A stretch of 64,000 nt of DNA from Paenibacillus sp. BSR1-1 (GTDB taxonomy: Bacteria > Bacillota > Bacilli > Bacillales > Cytobacillaceae), in assembly GCF_030403775.1 (NCBI RefSeq), contig NZ_JAQMWQ010000001.1, positions 496,001 to 560,000 of the forward strand, given 5' to 3'. The translations under genes and the position numbers were made by a program. Below are positions 53,390-63,652 of this stretch, piece by piece (the stretch's first letter is position 1; each line of letters starts with the position of its first letter). The notes below the pieces were generated by a model. The model saw nothing but the letters and a program-made list of their open reading frames with translations, made no database searches and was not told where the DNA came from.

Positions 53390-56300
53390 TTATTCAAGTT
53401 TCAAAATATGAGCCCCGTCGAAGAAAAATAAATATCTTTGCGAAACCTTTCTTCTCCAAATTTGTTCGATAGCTTTTGAATAAATATCAATTTGAAGACT
53501 GTATCTCTTTTCAAGAATTGGTCTTGCCTGGGTAAACCCGCCCTTATATCTGTCATTAATTCCATCAGATTTATAGTCGATTAAGATTAGTCCATTCTCA
53601 TCTTCAAGAATGCAGTCAATAATCCCTTGAACAAAAACAGATTCATTCTCGTCCTTCCAATCTGGATAAACTTCATTTGCTGGCAGTGTAAGTGTAAACG
53701 GAATTTCTCTATAAATAGACTTAGCAGAAAAGTATTTTTGCCCCAATTCTGTATTAAAAAATTGACAAATCAAATTGGTGTCGATAATTCCCGCTTGCTC
53801 CTCCGTTAGTAATTCATTCTGAACCATCCCGCCTAGCTGCTTGAGAACGGACTCATTCGTAATTGGCTTTGTCAAATCCACGTGCTGCATCACCATGTGC
53901 ATGGCAGTACCACGCTCTGCAGGGCTTATTGACTTTTCCTGCATAAATTTAGGCCGTCTTAAAATGGGCTTTTTAATCCTGCGAACAAGTTCTGTACCAC
54001 TTTGCTCATCAGCTATCTCCCGCTGGCGTTTCATTTCAGAGACGGTTTGCTTAGCGCGATGAGATGACGCATTTGGGTATAAATATTCCCACGACAGTCT
54101 CGAATTAATTTCTTCTGAATAAGCTGATGTAACCGGAACGACATTTCCCTTTTGAACCAATTCTAAGTAATGGTCCTCTTCTATTTCTAAATTTACTTCC
54201 TGTTTTTTTATTTCTTCTGCAGACATAATGGAAATTTTCCAACAGGAGGGATGTTGTGTAATTTCCTCCGGAATAAACCCATTTGCGTCAGCAGCAGGGG
54301 TTAACATCTTACTGTTCTGATGACGGATGAGTGCCGGTCCTATCCAGTCAATATAACTCGTGCTGCTGGCGCGCTCATAATCCTTTAACAGCCATTCTTG
54401 ATTCGTGGACATGTCTATCCATTGCTCAATCTTTTTTATCGCTTCCTTTAATGTGGCTGTCATGTAAAGCTTTTCCTTCGCCCTTGTCATGGCCACATAT
54501 AACACCCGCATTTCTTCTGCAAGCATTTCCATTTTCTTTTTTCGCTTAAACGCAATTTGCGGCAGGGACGGATAGGAAATTCTTTTTTCAGAATTGACAT
54601 ACTTTGCGGCAAATCCAAATTCCTTATCAAGCATATATGGTTTTCGAATATCCATCATATTAAAGTTTCTCGCCATACCAGCCATAAAAACAATCGGAAA
54701 TTCCAATCCCTTACTGCTATGAATCGTCATGATCCTCACAACATCTTCCTGCTCCCCAAGTGCTCTTGCTGCACCGAGGTCATCTCCTCTTTCCATCATT
54801 CGTTCTACGAATCGTAAAAAGCGGAACAATCCGCGAAAAGAGGTTTGTTCATAACCCCGCGCCCTATCATAAAAGGCCCGCAAATTCGCCTGCCTTTGTT
54901 TTCCACCTGGGAGGCCTCCGACAAAATCATAAAACTGTGTGTCCCGATAAAGCTGCCAGATTAATTCGGAAAGCGAGCCTTGACGTGCTAATTCCCGCCA
55001 AACTTTTAAGGAGTCATAAAACAGGCGTACCTTTTCATAAAAAGCTTCATTACTTTCAGTTTCCCTACTCCGGCAAAAAGCAGAAACAGCTTCCCAAAAA
55101 GATCCCCTTTTCTGATGAATACGAATCTTTGATAACTCTTCTTCATTTATACCAACGATCGGCGAACGCAGTACCGACGCTAAAGGAATGTCCTGGTAAG
55201 GATTATCAATAACCCTGAGCAGCGAAAGCATTATTGCCACTTCGGTAGCTTCAAAATAGCCAGTAGATAAATTGGCATAAATCGGAATTCCTTGTTGCTT
55301 GAATTCCTCCATAATTTGCGGTGCCCACGTCATGGAACGGAGGAGAATGACAATATCCCGATACATTATAGGCCGTTCCGATTTTGTTTTTGTATTATAA
55401 ACTGGTGCTCCTTCTGCAACTAATTCCTTTATTTTGGCAGCGATTACTCTCGCTTCCAGTTGCGACTGTTCAAGATCTGCCTGATCAAATTCAGGCGCCA
55501 CATCATTGGACTCAACTTCGCTGTCTGAAGTCGATTCGGCTGTTTCTGCTGTTTGGTCAATCAACATAACTTCTACGGGATAGGTATCTTCCTCGGGATA
55601 CGGTGCACCATTTTTCAATTCTGCAGCTTCGTCATAAGCAATTTCCCCGACCTTAACACCCATAATTTGTTTAAATAAATAATTGGTGGCATCGAGGACC
55701 TCTTTTCGGCTGCGGAAATTCTGGGCTAAATCGATTCTAAGACCTGCCCCTTCTCCATCAAGCCGGAAGCGATTATACTTTCCTAAAAACAAATTTGGTT
55801 CGGCTAAGCGAAACCGATAAATCGATTGTTTAACATCCCCGACCATAAATAGGTTTCCGTTCACCTCATCCGGCTTTGCTACTAGCTTTAAAATCGTTTC
55901 CTGCACCATATTCGTGTCCTGATATTCGTCACAATAGACTTCTTTAAAATGATTTCTAAAAGCGAGGGCTGCTTCAGAGGGGAAAAATACTCCTTCTGTC
56001 GAGATATGACCAGTTAAAATATCTAGGCAATAATGCTCTAAATCCGCATAATCCACAAGACCTTTCACTTTTTTTGCTTTTTCAAACCGCACGGAAAATT
56101 CTTTAACGAGATGGACAAGTGTTTCAATTAGAGGCAGCATTTCCTCCATATCACGGAAAAAACTTTCCGGCCTCCGGGAAAAGAGCTCTTCTTTAATATC
56201 TTGAATTTTCTTCTTTGCCTTTTCCCTTAGCTTTTGTGCCTTTTCTATCATACTTTCATCATATTCGCCTTTTTTTAGCCTTTTGGCAGTAGAAAATGAC

Positions 56301-57169
56301 CAGTTCTGCATTGCCTGATACAGAACAGCCCATGAATCTTGTTTAGCTAAAATAAGCGTATCAATGACCTGTAAATCATCAATAAAATTTTCCGCCCTCG
56401 GGGAAGGACCTCCTGGCAGCTTTGTTAGTTCCAATCCCTTTTTAATCATTTCCTTGGCTGCATCTAACTGTAATTCAATATCAAAAAGGAGCGCATGGGT
56501 AAAAGGAAGTTCTTCTATATTGGTAATCCCGCCTACGTCATACATAGAAACAATCCCATGTAAATATTCATCAGGGAGGGGATTGGACCGGGCAAAATCA
56601 TAAATGGACCGAACAATATCCATTAATGCCGAATCACTCCGATCATTCGTGAATGAATCGACCAATTTAAAAAATACTTCATTCTCCCCTTTCCCATATT
56701 CTTCTTCAAATAACTCGTCCATTACTTCATCCCTGATTAATTGCGCCTCAGTTTCATCCGCGATTCTAAATCCTGGGTCAACATCGATTAAATAATAATA
56801 TTTCCGGATTACCTCCATGCAAAAAGAATGAAGTGTTGAAATGGATGCTTTATTCAGCAAACTAAGCTGTTTTCTTAAGTGGCGGGAGCTTGGATCTGCA
56901 TCGAGTGCTCTTTCTAATGCTTCTCCAATCCGGTGTCGCATCTCAGCTGCCGAAGCATTGGTAAATGTAACGACTAATAACTCATCAACATCAATTGGAT
57001 TATCCTCCGAAAGAATTTTTCGAATGATTCTCTCGACCAAAACAGCAGTTTTTCCTGACCCTGCCGCTGCGGCGACAAGAATATCTTTATCTCTCGCCAT
57101 TATCGCTTTCCACTGGTCATCAGTCCATGTCACGTTTTCCGGCTTTGGCGGTATTACAAAATTACTCAT
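53390..57169 (-). CDS. addA: ATP-dependent helicase/nuclease subunit A
   Basis: Motor and nuclease subunit of the AddAB (RexAB) enzyme that processes double-strand breaks. It is about 1259 residues. UvrD-type Walker A AAAAGSGKT has Lys40; motif II is YCDEYQDTN; motif VI is VAMTRAKEKLY. The C-terminal RecB-family nuclease has GIIDCILEDENGLILIDYKSD. The start is the ATG at 57169 behind GGAGG (an upstream TTG overlaps that site); it overlaps the addB stop by 8 bases. Confidence 0.96.
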   Translation of the reverse strand: MSNFVIPPKPENVTWTDDQWKAIMARDKDILVAAAAGSGKTAVLVERIIRKILSEDNPIDVDELLVVTFTNASAAEMRHRIGEALERALDADPSSRHLRKQLSLLNKASISTLHSFCMEVIRKYYYLIDVDPGFRIADETEAQLIRDEVMDELFEEEYGKGENEVFFKLVDSFTNDRSDSALMDIVRSIYDFARSNPLPDEYLHGIVSMYDVGGITNIEELPFTHALLFDIELQLDAAKEMIKKGLELTKLPGGPSPRAENFIDDLQVIDTLILAKQDSWAVLYQAMQNWSFSTAKRLKKGEYDESMIEKAQKLREKAKKKIQDIKEELFSRRPESFFRDMEEMLPLIETLVHLVKEFSVRFEKAKKVKGLVDYADLEHYCLDILTGHISTEGVFFPSEAALAFRNHFKEVYCDEYQDTNMVQETILKLVAKPDEVNGNLFMVGDVKQSIYRFRLAEPNLFLGKYNRFRLDGEGAGLRIDLAQNFRSRKEVLDATNYLFKQIMGVKVGEIAYDEAAELKNGAPYPEEDTYPVEVMLIDQTAETAESTSDSEVESNDVAPEFDQADLEQSQLEARVIAAKIKELVAEGAPVYNTKTKSERPIMYRDIVILLRSMTWAPQIMEEFKQQGIPIYANLSTGYFEATEVAIMLSLLRVIDNPYQDIPLASVLRSPIVGINEEELSKIRIHQKRGSFWEAVSAFCRSRETESNEAFYEKVRLFYDSLKVWRELARQGSLSELIWQLYRDTQFYDFVGGLPGGKQRQANLRAFYDRARGYEQTSFRGLFRFLRFVERMMERGDDLGAARALGEQEDVVRIMTIHSSKGLEFPIVFMAGMARNFNMMDIRKPYMLDKEFGFAAKYVNSEKRISYPSLPQIAFKRKKKMEMLAEEMRVLYVAMTRAKEKLYMTATLKEAIKKIEQWIDMSTNQEWLLKDYERASSTSYIDWIGPALIRHQNSKMLTPAADANGFIPEEITQHPSCWKISIMSAEEIKKQEVNLEIEEDHYLELVQKGNVVPVTSAYSEEINSRLSWEYLYPNASSHRAKQTVSEMKRQREIADEQSGTELVRRIKKPILRRPKFMQEKSISPAERGTAMHMVMQHVDLTKPITNESVLKQLGGMVQNELLTEEQAGIIDTNLICQFFNTELGQKYFSAKSIYREIPFTLTLPANEVYPDWKDENESVFVQGIIDCILEDENGLILIDYKSDGINDRYKGGFTQARPILEKRYSLQIDIYSKAIEQIWRRKVSQRYLFFFDGAHILKLE

Positions 57170-60100
57170 TTGAATCAACCTCCTTCCGTATTAATCCCAA
57201 TACCTCTTCCTTCGAATATGGTGTTAGAATCCTGAATTGATTGTTTTCAATCGATTCATCGAATTGACAAACTGATTTATAGACGCAAAATGTACAAGGT
57301 GTTTTATCCTTCAGTTTGTATGGTGTAATGCCAATCTCTCCATCGATAATGGCATTTCCTGTATTTTCATATAACTTACGGATATGGTTTTTGAGATTGC
57401 TGAATTCATTTAAGCTGGCAACCTTAGATTTTTTGGACAAATTGCCGTCCTTCTTAATGCCAGCAGCAATTATTTGCGAATCGCCGGATTCAAGGGATTG
57501 GTCCATCATGCGGATCACATTTTGATCACTCAGCATTAACCCATTCATTTTAAATTTTTTCATGATTTGATTTTCAATTTCATCAATTGTCAGCATTTTG
57601 GTAGTATTAATGAATGGATTATGAACATGAAAATATAGAACACCAGCGGGACTTGCTTGCATCTCTACCAACTCTTTTGAATGCGTCATAACAATATCAA
57701 GATAGGTTAACATTTGCAGGGCAAGACCATAATACACTTCCGTTAAATTGACATCCTTTTCGCTGGATTTGTAATCAATCACTCGTAAAAATACCTGGTC
57801 ATCTTCACCTTTCGCTTGGTCAATCCGGTCAATCCTCCCTGCTAACTCCATCTTTTTTCCATTTTTCAAAGTGAAGGACAAAGGTGGCAGCTTGCCATTC
57901 GGACCAAAAGCTAATTCCAAACCGATTGGCGAGAATCCACTCACTTTTGCATGCTCGCTTAAAACAAGAGAAGCACGAGTAATAATTTGCTCCAATTTTC
58001 GCTTGATATAAAGATGGCGCTCCGAGCTGAGAAGGATTTCATTTTGAAGCTTAGGTGCCAATGTCTTAACTGCTTCTTTTGAAAGTTCCTCACATTGCTG
58101 ACGCGTTAACTGCGCCCATGTTAAATTTTGTTCATTGACGATATCGGCAATCTGCTTTAATGCAGCATGAAATAATTCCCCAATGTCTGGTGCCTCTAAA
58201 CGAAATACCTGCCGTTCACGAAGTTTTAGTCCATGCTGGGCGAAATGTGAGAAAGCACAGCCATTATAAAGTTCCATTCTGGAAACACTTGCCTGAATTG
58301 CTTCACCATATAGTTCATCGGCTACTTCTTTCGAAAGTTTCACAGTCTGATTTGTGTAAAAAAGACTTGAGAATACTTTAAAAGCCTGTCCCTTCCACTT
58401 GCTCTTCATGTAAAAGTTATAAACATCCCACCATAAATCAGAAATCGGATACTGACGTTTGTTTAATTGCAGCTGGGAATTAAGATAGGATAAGGCAGTT
58501 GTTACATTCGATACAAAGCCTAATTGCCCCTCATCCATTAATTCAGCAGGGTCTGTAACATAGAAATCCTCTCGGACGTCTGGAAACATATCTTTTATTC
58601 TTTTTATATATGAAGAGGGAATCAAAGCTTTTCCTTCATCATTTGCCAAGGGATAACTAACGTATAGGATTTCAGAGGGTGCTGTAAAAGCTTTATAGGC
58701 CAAGAAGTTCTCATCTAGCAGGCGTGTCCGGCTGCTAGGAGCCACCTTAATGCCTGCATTAAATAGCATTTCTCTATCCTCGTCTGCTAAAATTCCATCA
58801 CCAGAAATTTTGCCAGGCAAGATGCCTTCATTAACGCCCACTACAAAAACCACCTTGATTTCAGTCAGGCGTGATTTCTCCAAATCTCCAATTATTACTT
58901 GGTCGAGTGCAGGCGGAATTAGGGAAAAATGCATCGATTCAAAACCCGTTTCTAAAATGGCAGCAAACGTTTTTAAAGAAACAGGCTCTTCTCCCAATAT
59001 TTCAACGTATTGATCAAGCAAATCAATTACAGAATTCCACACCTGTTCGTGTTCTCTTGCTCTAACTAAATTTCCTTGCTCTTCAGCTGCTATTTTCCAG
59101 TTTTCCAGCTTAGCAGGAATATCTAACTCCTCTAAGAATAAATAAACCGCCTCACAAAGCTTTCTTCCTGTATCTGCTTTTTTCAAACGGCGGGTAAGGC
59201 GCAGTATTGGAGCAGTTATCATAAGTTTTAACTCATTTAATTCCTGCTCCATTTCTTTTTCTGCATCTGTTTGAACATTTGTTTCCAATTCAAAAGCTCT
59301 TATTCGCCGATAACTCCATCGATCCTTTTTCGCCCACTTACTGCCGTTTATTCCATATGCTAAAACATAGTTTTCCAATTTATCAAGCTTCTCTCGCATT
59401 TTTGCTGGATTATCCTGCAAAGGGTAAATTAATTCGGTTTTTATTACCCTGAAAACAGACTCGTAGCGCCAAAAAGAATTAATGACTTCAAGACTTGAAC
59501 GGATGAGTTCAATCAGAGGGTGGTTTAGCATCGTCCTTTTCTGGTCGATAAAATAAGGAATCTGATAATCAGCGAAAACGGGTTCAACCGTTTCATGATA
59601 ATCCGCACCATTTCTTATCAATACCGCGATATCTCTAAAGCGGTACCCCTTAGTTCGAACTAATTGGCGAATTTCTCTTGCAATCCCCTCTATTTCAGCA
59701 CGGCGATTTACTGCCTGAAAAATCGTAATCGTTGTTTCCCCATGAAAAGTTTCCGCTGGGCGGACATCAAATTTCTCCTCTAAATGAGCTAATGACTTCG
59801 TTTGCCATTTTTTTTGTTCCTTTAGGAATATTGGTCTTTCGATCTCAATTCCGCTGGCTTTTGCTATTTCATTAATGGAAAAGCAGGCATCACTAGTTAA
59901 ACGGAACAATTCCAATTCATCCGGCACAGAATCGAACAATATCCGATCGGTTGTCAAGGCGACTGATACGCGTTTACAATGCTTCATTAATTCCTGAATA
60001 ACCTGGTATTCCTGTGGCGAAAAGTTATAAAAGCCATCTATATAGATCTCAGCCTCTTTAAGATAATCTGAGGCTTGGACTTTCTCAGCAAGAAGTCGAA

Positions 60101-60647
60101 AATAATCTTCCGAATCAATGTACTTTCCAAAAACCTCGTCCTCAAATTTTTGATAAATAAGCTCTAAATCATTCAATTTATCCTGCAGGGCTTTGGAGGA
60201 TTCTCCGAACTTTAGTGAATCTTGAATAAGTTCTTCTGGCCGAATACAATAACGCTTAAATTCTGTAATCATTTGTTCCAGCTGCTGAACAAAGCCACTC
60301 TTATCGGCAGCACGGTGGAACAATTTTAATTGATCCTTTTGATCATCAATTATTTTCCGGATCAGCATATTCATCCCAACAGTGCTTAGATGAACACGGC
60401 TTATTCCACCGGTTTCTTGGAGTATGCGCCATGCCAATCGGGAAAAACTGAAAACCTGAGCCCGAATCATTCCACGAATCTCTGGATTTACAGCCAAACG
60501 GTATTCAGACAAAAAGGTCATCTGTTCTGGGGCAATATAAATAATGGGATTTCCTTTCGGGTCTTCCAATAGTTGATTATGAATTTCGTCAAAAAACATC
60601 GTCGTTTTTCCGCTTCCCGATCGCCCAATTACCATTCTTAATGACAT
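57162..60647 (-). CDS. addB: ATP-dependent helicase/nuclease subunit B
   Basis: Second AddAB subunit, 1161 residues. Walker A GRSGSGKT is at 8-15. The C-terminal nuclease domain has RVIDYKSSEKDV. The Fe-S cluster Cys ligands are one upstream Cys (ELYNGCAFSHF) and a C-terminal set CTFCVYKSVC. It scans for recombination sites and cuts the other strand. First gene of addBA; ribosome binding site GGAGAGG. Confidence 0.96.
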   Translation of the reverse strand: MSLRMVIGRSGSGKTTMFFDEIHNQLLEDPKGNPIIYIAPEQMTFLSEYRLAVNPEIRGMIRAQVFSFSRLAWRILQETGGISRVHLSTVGMNMLIRKIIDDQKDQLKLFHRAADKSGFVQQLEQMITEFKRYCIRPEELIQDSLKFGESSKALQDKLNDLELIYQKFEDEVFGKYIDSEDYFRLLAEKVQASDYLKEAEIYIDGFYNFSPQEYQVIQELMKHCKRVSVALTTDRILFDSVPDELELFRLTSDACFSINEIAKASGIEIERPIFLKEQKKWQTKSLAHLEEKFDVRPAETFHGETTITIFQAVNRRAEIEGIAREIRQLVRTKGYRFRDIAVLIRNGADYHETVEPVFADYQIPYFIDQKRTMLNHPLIELIRSSLEVINSFWRYESVFRVIKTELIYPLQDNPAKMREKLDKLENYVLAYGINGSKWAKKDRWSYRRIRAFELETNVQTDAEKEMEQELNELKLMITAPILRLTRRLKKADTGRKLCEAVYLFLEELDIPAKLENWKIAAEEQGNLVRAREHEQVWNSVIDLLDQYVEILGEEPVSLKTFAAILETGFESMHFSLIPPALDQVIIGDLEKSRLTEIKVVFVVGVNEGILPGKISGDGILADEDREMLFNAGIKVAPSSRTRLLDENFLAYKAFTAPSEILYVSYPLANDEGKALIPSSYIKRIKDMFPDVREDFYVTDPAELMDEGQLGFVSNVTTALSYLNSQLQLNKRQYPISDLWWDVYNFYMKSKWKGQAFKVFSSLFYTNQTVKLSKEVADELYGEAIQASVSRMELYNGCAFSHFAQHGLKLRERQVFRLEAPDIGELFHAALKQIADIVNEQNLTWAQLTRQQCEELSKEAVKTLAPKLQNEILLSSERHLYIKRKLEQIITRASLVLSEHAKVSGFSPIGLELAFGPNGKLPPLSFTLKNGKKMELAGRIDRIDQAKGEDDQVFLRVIDYKSSEKDVNLTEVYYGLALQMLTYLDIVMTHSKELVEMQASPAGVLYFHVHNPFINTTKMLTIDEIENQIMKKFKMNGLMLSDQNVIRMMDQSLESGDSQIIAAGIKKDGNLSKKSKVASLNEFSNLKNHIRKLYENTGNAIIDGEIGITPYKLKDKTPCTFCVYKSVCQFDESIENNQFRILTPYSKEEVLGLIRKEVDSNE

Positions 60648-60761
60648 GCATTAACCTCTCCTTCCCTATCCCTTCGAAAACTCTGTATCTTCCATTCTAT
60701 CATAATATGAGTACAAACGTTTGGATTGCCGCAGACAGATTCATACCAAAATTGGTAATAA

Positions 60762-60789
60762 AAAAACACGATCTCGCAATCGTGTTTTT
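60762..60789 (-). terminator. Terminator of the lepB operon
   Basis: 11-bp perfect inverted repeat AAAAACACGAT / ATCGTGTTTTT with a 6-nt loop after lepB. Confidence 0.88.
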
Positions 60790-60805
60790 CTGTATCATAC
60801 AATTT

Positions 60806-61366
60806 TTAAAAATGCACGTCCATTTCATTTAATGGCCAGTAGCGCAGATCCACTTTACCGACTACTTGTCGGGCATTAATAAAACCAAAATGCCGACTGT
60901 CCCAGCTGCCTAATCGGTTATCCCCGAGTACAAATAACTTTCCGTTAGGCACGGATTCTACACCAGTAATTTCTTTTAAACTGAAATCGCCTGTTATTTT
61001 CACACCAGGTGACTTTTGTTTATACACATTCAAAAATGGCTCCTCATACTTATGCCCGTTAATGTACAAGGTATCATCACGGTATTCAATTTTATCGCCA
61101 GGTAATCCAATAATTCGTTTCACAAAATCTTCTTTTTCATTTGCGTGAAAAACTATTACGTCAAAACGATGCAATTCTCCGACTTGGTATCCAAGTTTGT
61201 TCACCACCAGCTTATTTCCGTCCTGAAGAGTCGGCATCATTGACTCGCCTTCGACTACATAATTTGAAAAGAAAAAGGTTCGAATAAAAGCAAAAATGAT
61301 GATACCAATGGCAAAAGCCTTCACCCATTCCATTCCTTCTTGTCTCCATTCAATCTTCACTGACAT
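60806..61366 (-). CDS. lepB: Signal peptidase I
   Basis: Membrane-bound serine protease that removes signal peptides. It is 186 residues. One N-terminal anchor helix (VKAFAIGIIIFAFIRTFFFSN). Catalytic Ser42 is in GESMMPTL and Lys83 in DFVKRIIGLPGD; box E is VLGDNRLGSWDSRHFG. Position next to the TVP38 and addBA genes corresponds to sipV in B. subtilis. The start lies within the end of the upstream gene; a GTG two codons later is also possible. Confidence 0.95.
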   Translation of the reverse strand: MSVKIEWRQEGMEWVKAFAIGIIIFAFIRTFFFSNYVVEGESMMPTLQDGNKLVVNKLGYQVGELHRFDVIVFHANEKEDFVKRIIGLPGDKIEYRDDTLYINGHKYEEPFLNVYKQKSPGVKITGDFSLKEITGVESVPNGKLFVLGDNRLGSWDSRHFGFINARQVVGKVDLRYWPLNEMDVHF

Positions 61367-62018
61367 TCCTCCTCCGTTTCTCCTGTTCTTTCATTCTATC
61401 TATTTCTCCAGTATGAACATTTTCTAAAGGTTTATTCAATCTAATTTCGATTCGTTTACCTATATACCACAGAATGAAAATAACAATTAATACAATAACC
61501 GTTCGATACGGCTGTGTTATCAAGGAATGAATGTCATAACCCACAAAGCTTAGAGTGAAAATCATCACTAGTTTTCCAATACATACCGCAAGCATATATT
61601 GAGCAACGCTGATTTTCGAAAGTCCGGCGACAATATTCACCACTGCCGATGGTGTAAAGGGAAAACATAATAATATGAAGAGAGGACCGAAGCCATGCCT
61701 GTCAACCCAGTCCATTAATTTTCGAACTTTCGGGTGATTAGGCAAAAAAGATAATAGCCTTTTTTGTCCATTTCGTCGGATTAAAGAAAATACCAATAAC
61801 GCACCAATGCAGGCACCCAGCCAGGAATATAGAAACCCCAGCCAAAGTCCAAATGCACTGGCATTAGCCATTACAAACAAAAATAACGGGAGAAACGGCA
61901 AAAAGGCTTCGATAACAATAAGCAATATGACAGGAATGGGACCAAGGGCCCGATATTCCTGGATAAGATTCATCAAATTCTCAATTGTAAACCATGCTCT
62001 AATCGTTTCGAAATCCAT
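61350..62018 (-). CDS. yhjE: TVP38/TMEM64 family membrane protein
   Basis: 222-residue DedA-like membrane protein with about five helices. VMANASAFGLWLGFLYSWLGACIGALLVF and FPFTPSAVVNIVAGLSKIS are the conserved re-entrant regions. The charged C-terminal tail overlaps lepB. B. subtilis YhjE sits at the same position before sipV. Role in lipid handling is known for some relatives only. Start behind AAGGAG. Confidence 0.9.
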   Translation of the reverse strand: MDFETIRAWFTIENLMNLIQEYRALGPIPVILLIVIEAFLPFLPLFLFVMANASAFGLWLGFLYSWLGACIGALLVFSLIRRNGQKRLLSFLPNHPKVRKLMDWVDRHGFGPLFILLCFPFTPSAVVNIVAGLSKISVAQYMLAVCIGKLVMIFTLSFVGYDIHSLITQPYRTVIVLIVIFILWYIGKRIEIRLNKPLENVHTGEIDRMKEQEKRRRNVSED

Positions 62019-62055
62019 CCGTTTCTCCTTATTCTATTTCCATTATTTTAGATGC

Positions 62056-62997
62056 TTATTTTGTAATAAATTGGTGAAGCGCTTCTTTATTTTTTTCGAC
62101 ATCAATATCTAATACCGCTCCCTCTCCTTCTATACGTGGTTCCGTAAAGCTATTTTCAACAGGTATCCTTAATGTTTCAACATTTCCTCTTTTATCAGAA
62201 AAGAAATCTTTAGCCATAAAAATCATGTCAGAAGTTTTCATATTTGTATTAACGTACGGGGCAACGACTCCAACTAGTTTTGGGAGTTTTGTAATGGTTT
62301 GAAATCCACTTAATTGGTCTCTAATCGCTTTTACTGCCTTTTGCTGCCGCTCTACTCGCCCAAAATCCCCCATGGCATCATGTCGAAAACGAACATACCC
62401 CAGCATCTGTGTGCCATTTAATCGTTGCAGACCGGGCTCTAGGGTCATGTAAATATTCTTTTCCATTTTTTTCTCAACATCAATTTCTACTCCATTTGGG
62501 AAAGCTTCATCGATAAGCTGCACAAAGCCCTGAAAATCAACAATCGCATAATATTGCAAGTCAATATCAAAATTTTGTTTGATGGTTTGTCTCATTAATT
62601 CTGGACCTCCACGGGCAAAGGCAGAATTTATTTTATGTTTTCCATGGTCCGGAATCTCCACATAACTGTCACGCATAATCGAAGTAAGCTTGAAGGTGCC
62701 TTTATCTTCGTTATAATGAGCAATCATAATCGTATCGGCTCTGGCTTTTTCTTTTCCTCGTGCATCACTTCCAAGCAATAAAATATTGGTGTCGCCATAC
62801 TGATCCTTCTTGCCTTCAAATGTATAAACAACCTTCGATTCCTTCTGGTCTTTATTTATCTTTTTTAAAGATTGATTAACTCCTTGCTTAAATTGATAAT
62901 AAGCATATCCTGCCACACCGCCAATTAGTAATAAGAATACAAGCAAAATGGACGTCCATCTTCTCTTTTTCTTTTTTTGATGTTTTTCAGACCTCAA
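62056..62997 (-). CDS. LytR-CpsA-Psr family cell-wall transferase
   Basis: 313 residues. A short basic N-terminus, one membrane helix (WTSILLVFLLLIGGVAGYAYY), then the extracytoplasmic LCP domain: NILLLGSDARGKEKARADTIM, LTSIMRDSYVEIPDHGKHKINSAFARGG, and RFRHDAMGDFGRVERQQ. These Arg/Asp residues bind polyprenyl pyrophosphate. LCP enzymes attach teichoic acids or other glycopolymers to peptidoglycan. I use a TTG at 62997 behind AGGTGA; a GTG at 63006 is the alternative. Confidence 0.93.
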   Translation of the reverse strand: MRSEKHQKKKKRRWTSILLVFLLLIGGVAGYAYYQFKQGVNQSLKKINKDQKESKVVYTFEGKKDQYGDTNILLLGSDARGKEKARADTIMIAHYNEDKGTFKLTSIMRDSYVEIPDHGKHKINSAFARGGPELMRQTIKQNFDIDLQYYAIVDFQGFVQLIDEAFPNGVEIDVEKKMEKNIYMTLEPGLQRLNGTQMLGYVRFRHDAMGDFGRVERQQKAVKAIRDQLSGFQTITKLPKLVGVVAPYVNTNMKTSDMIFMAKDFFSDKRGNVETLRIPVENSFTEPRIEGEGAVLDIDVEKNKEALHQFITK

Positions 62998-63152
62998 TGT
63001 AATCACCTATCTCGTCCATGTATTTTCCGTTCATCTATCTATAGCCTTATTTTCTTTTTCAAGGTTTCTTCTTTAATTCATTTTCCCCTATCGGATATCC
63101 TTCTATTAATAAAAACTTTCTCACGAAAATGAGAAAATTTGCAATAAAAAAG

Positions 63153-63168
63153 CTCGCTTTTAAGCGAG
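63153..63168 (-). terminator. Orphan hairpin with minus-strand T-run
   Basis: CTCGCTT / AAGCGAG with a 2-nt loop; on the minus strand it is followed by CTTTTTTATT. No minus-strand gene ends here. It could terminate a short RNA started near the yhjD promoter, or block antisense reading into the LCP gene promoter. Confidence 0.45.
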
Positions 63169-63224
63169 TTTTCTAAAAAGGAATGCAGTATTGCTTTTAA
63201 TGACACTTTTAGGTAAAATAAAAT

Positions 63225-63240
63225 AAGAACACTTGTTCTT
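63225..63240. promoter_or_regulatory. LexA-like palindrome upstream of yhjD
   Basis: AAGAACACTTGTTCTT is a perfect 7-bp inverted repeat with a 2-nt centre and contains GAAC-N4-GTTC, the core of the Bacillus LexA (DinR) box CGAAC-N4-GTTCG, with A/T instead of C/G at the outer positions. It lies just after a -10-like TAAAAT and before the ribosome binding site. Confidence 0.45.
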
Positions 63241-63267
63241 TTCTTAGGTAGAAAGGTGTGGTGGTAA

Positions 63268-63633
63268 ATGACCAGGATTCCAGAGAATGATCGCGACATC
63301 ATGGAAAAAGCCATCTATTTACCGATGGTTTTAATCGTCTTAAATCGGGACTTAGAAGTTGTGGATAAAAGCCCCTTCAAATTAAAAAAACCTTATTTGG
63401 ATTTAATTGAGGAGACAATGAAGGAAATCCAGAGGGAACTCTCGGAGGTAAAACAATATATGAAAAAGAACAATCTTCAGGTAATTGAAACAAAACGGGA
63501 CGATGCCTTTACAATGTTCATGTTTATTTATAAAGGATATGAAGAAAACCATAATTACTTTAATCCTAGAATTCGCAATAAAGTTCAAGAATTAATGGAG
63601 CTATATTTATTAAAAAAACACCTGTCCCGTTAA
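63268..63633 (+). CDS. yhjD: YhjD family protein
   Basis: 121-residue soluble, helical protein (MTRIPENDRDIMEKAIYLPM...FKLKKPYLDLIEETMKEIQRELSEVKQYMKKNNLQV). Length and position beside the yhjE-type gene and comK fit B. subtilis YhjD. No catalytic motif. Start behind GAAAGGTG. Function unknown. Confidence 0.8.
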   Translation: MTRIPENDRDIMEKAIYLPMVLIVLNRDLEVVDKSPFKLKKPYLDLIEETMKEIQRELSEVKQYMKKNNLQVIETKRDDAFTMFMFIYKGYEENHNYFNPRIRNKVQELMELYLLKKHLSR

Positions 63634-63652
63634 AGGATAATAATTAGCCGGT

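Noticed and set aside
54760..55212. 150-residue open frame antisense to addA
   Set aside because: Low-complexity Pro/Lys/His composition, no start signal, and complete overlap with a conserved AddA region.
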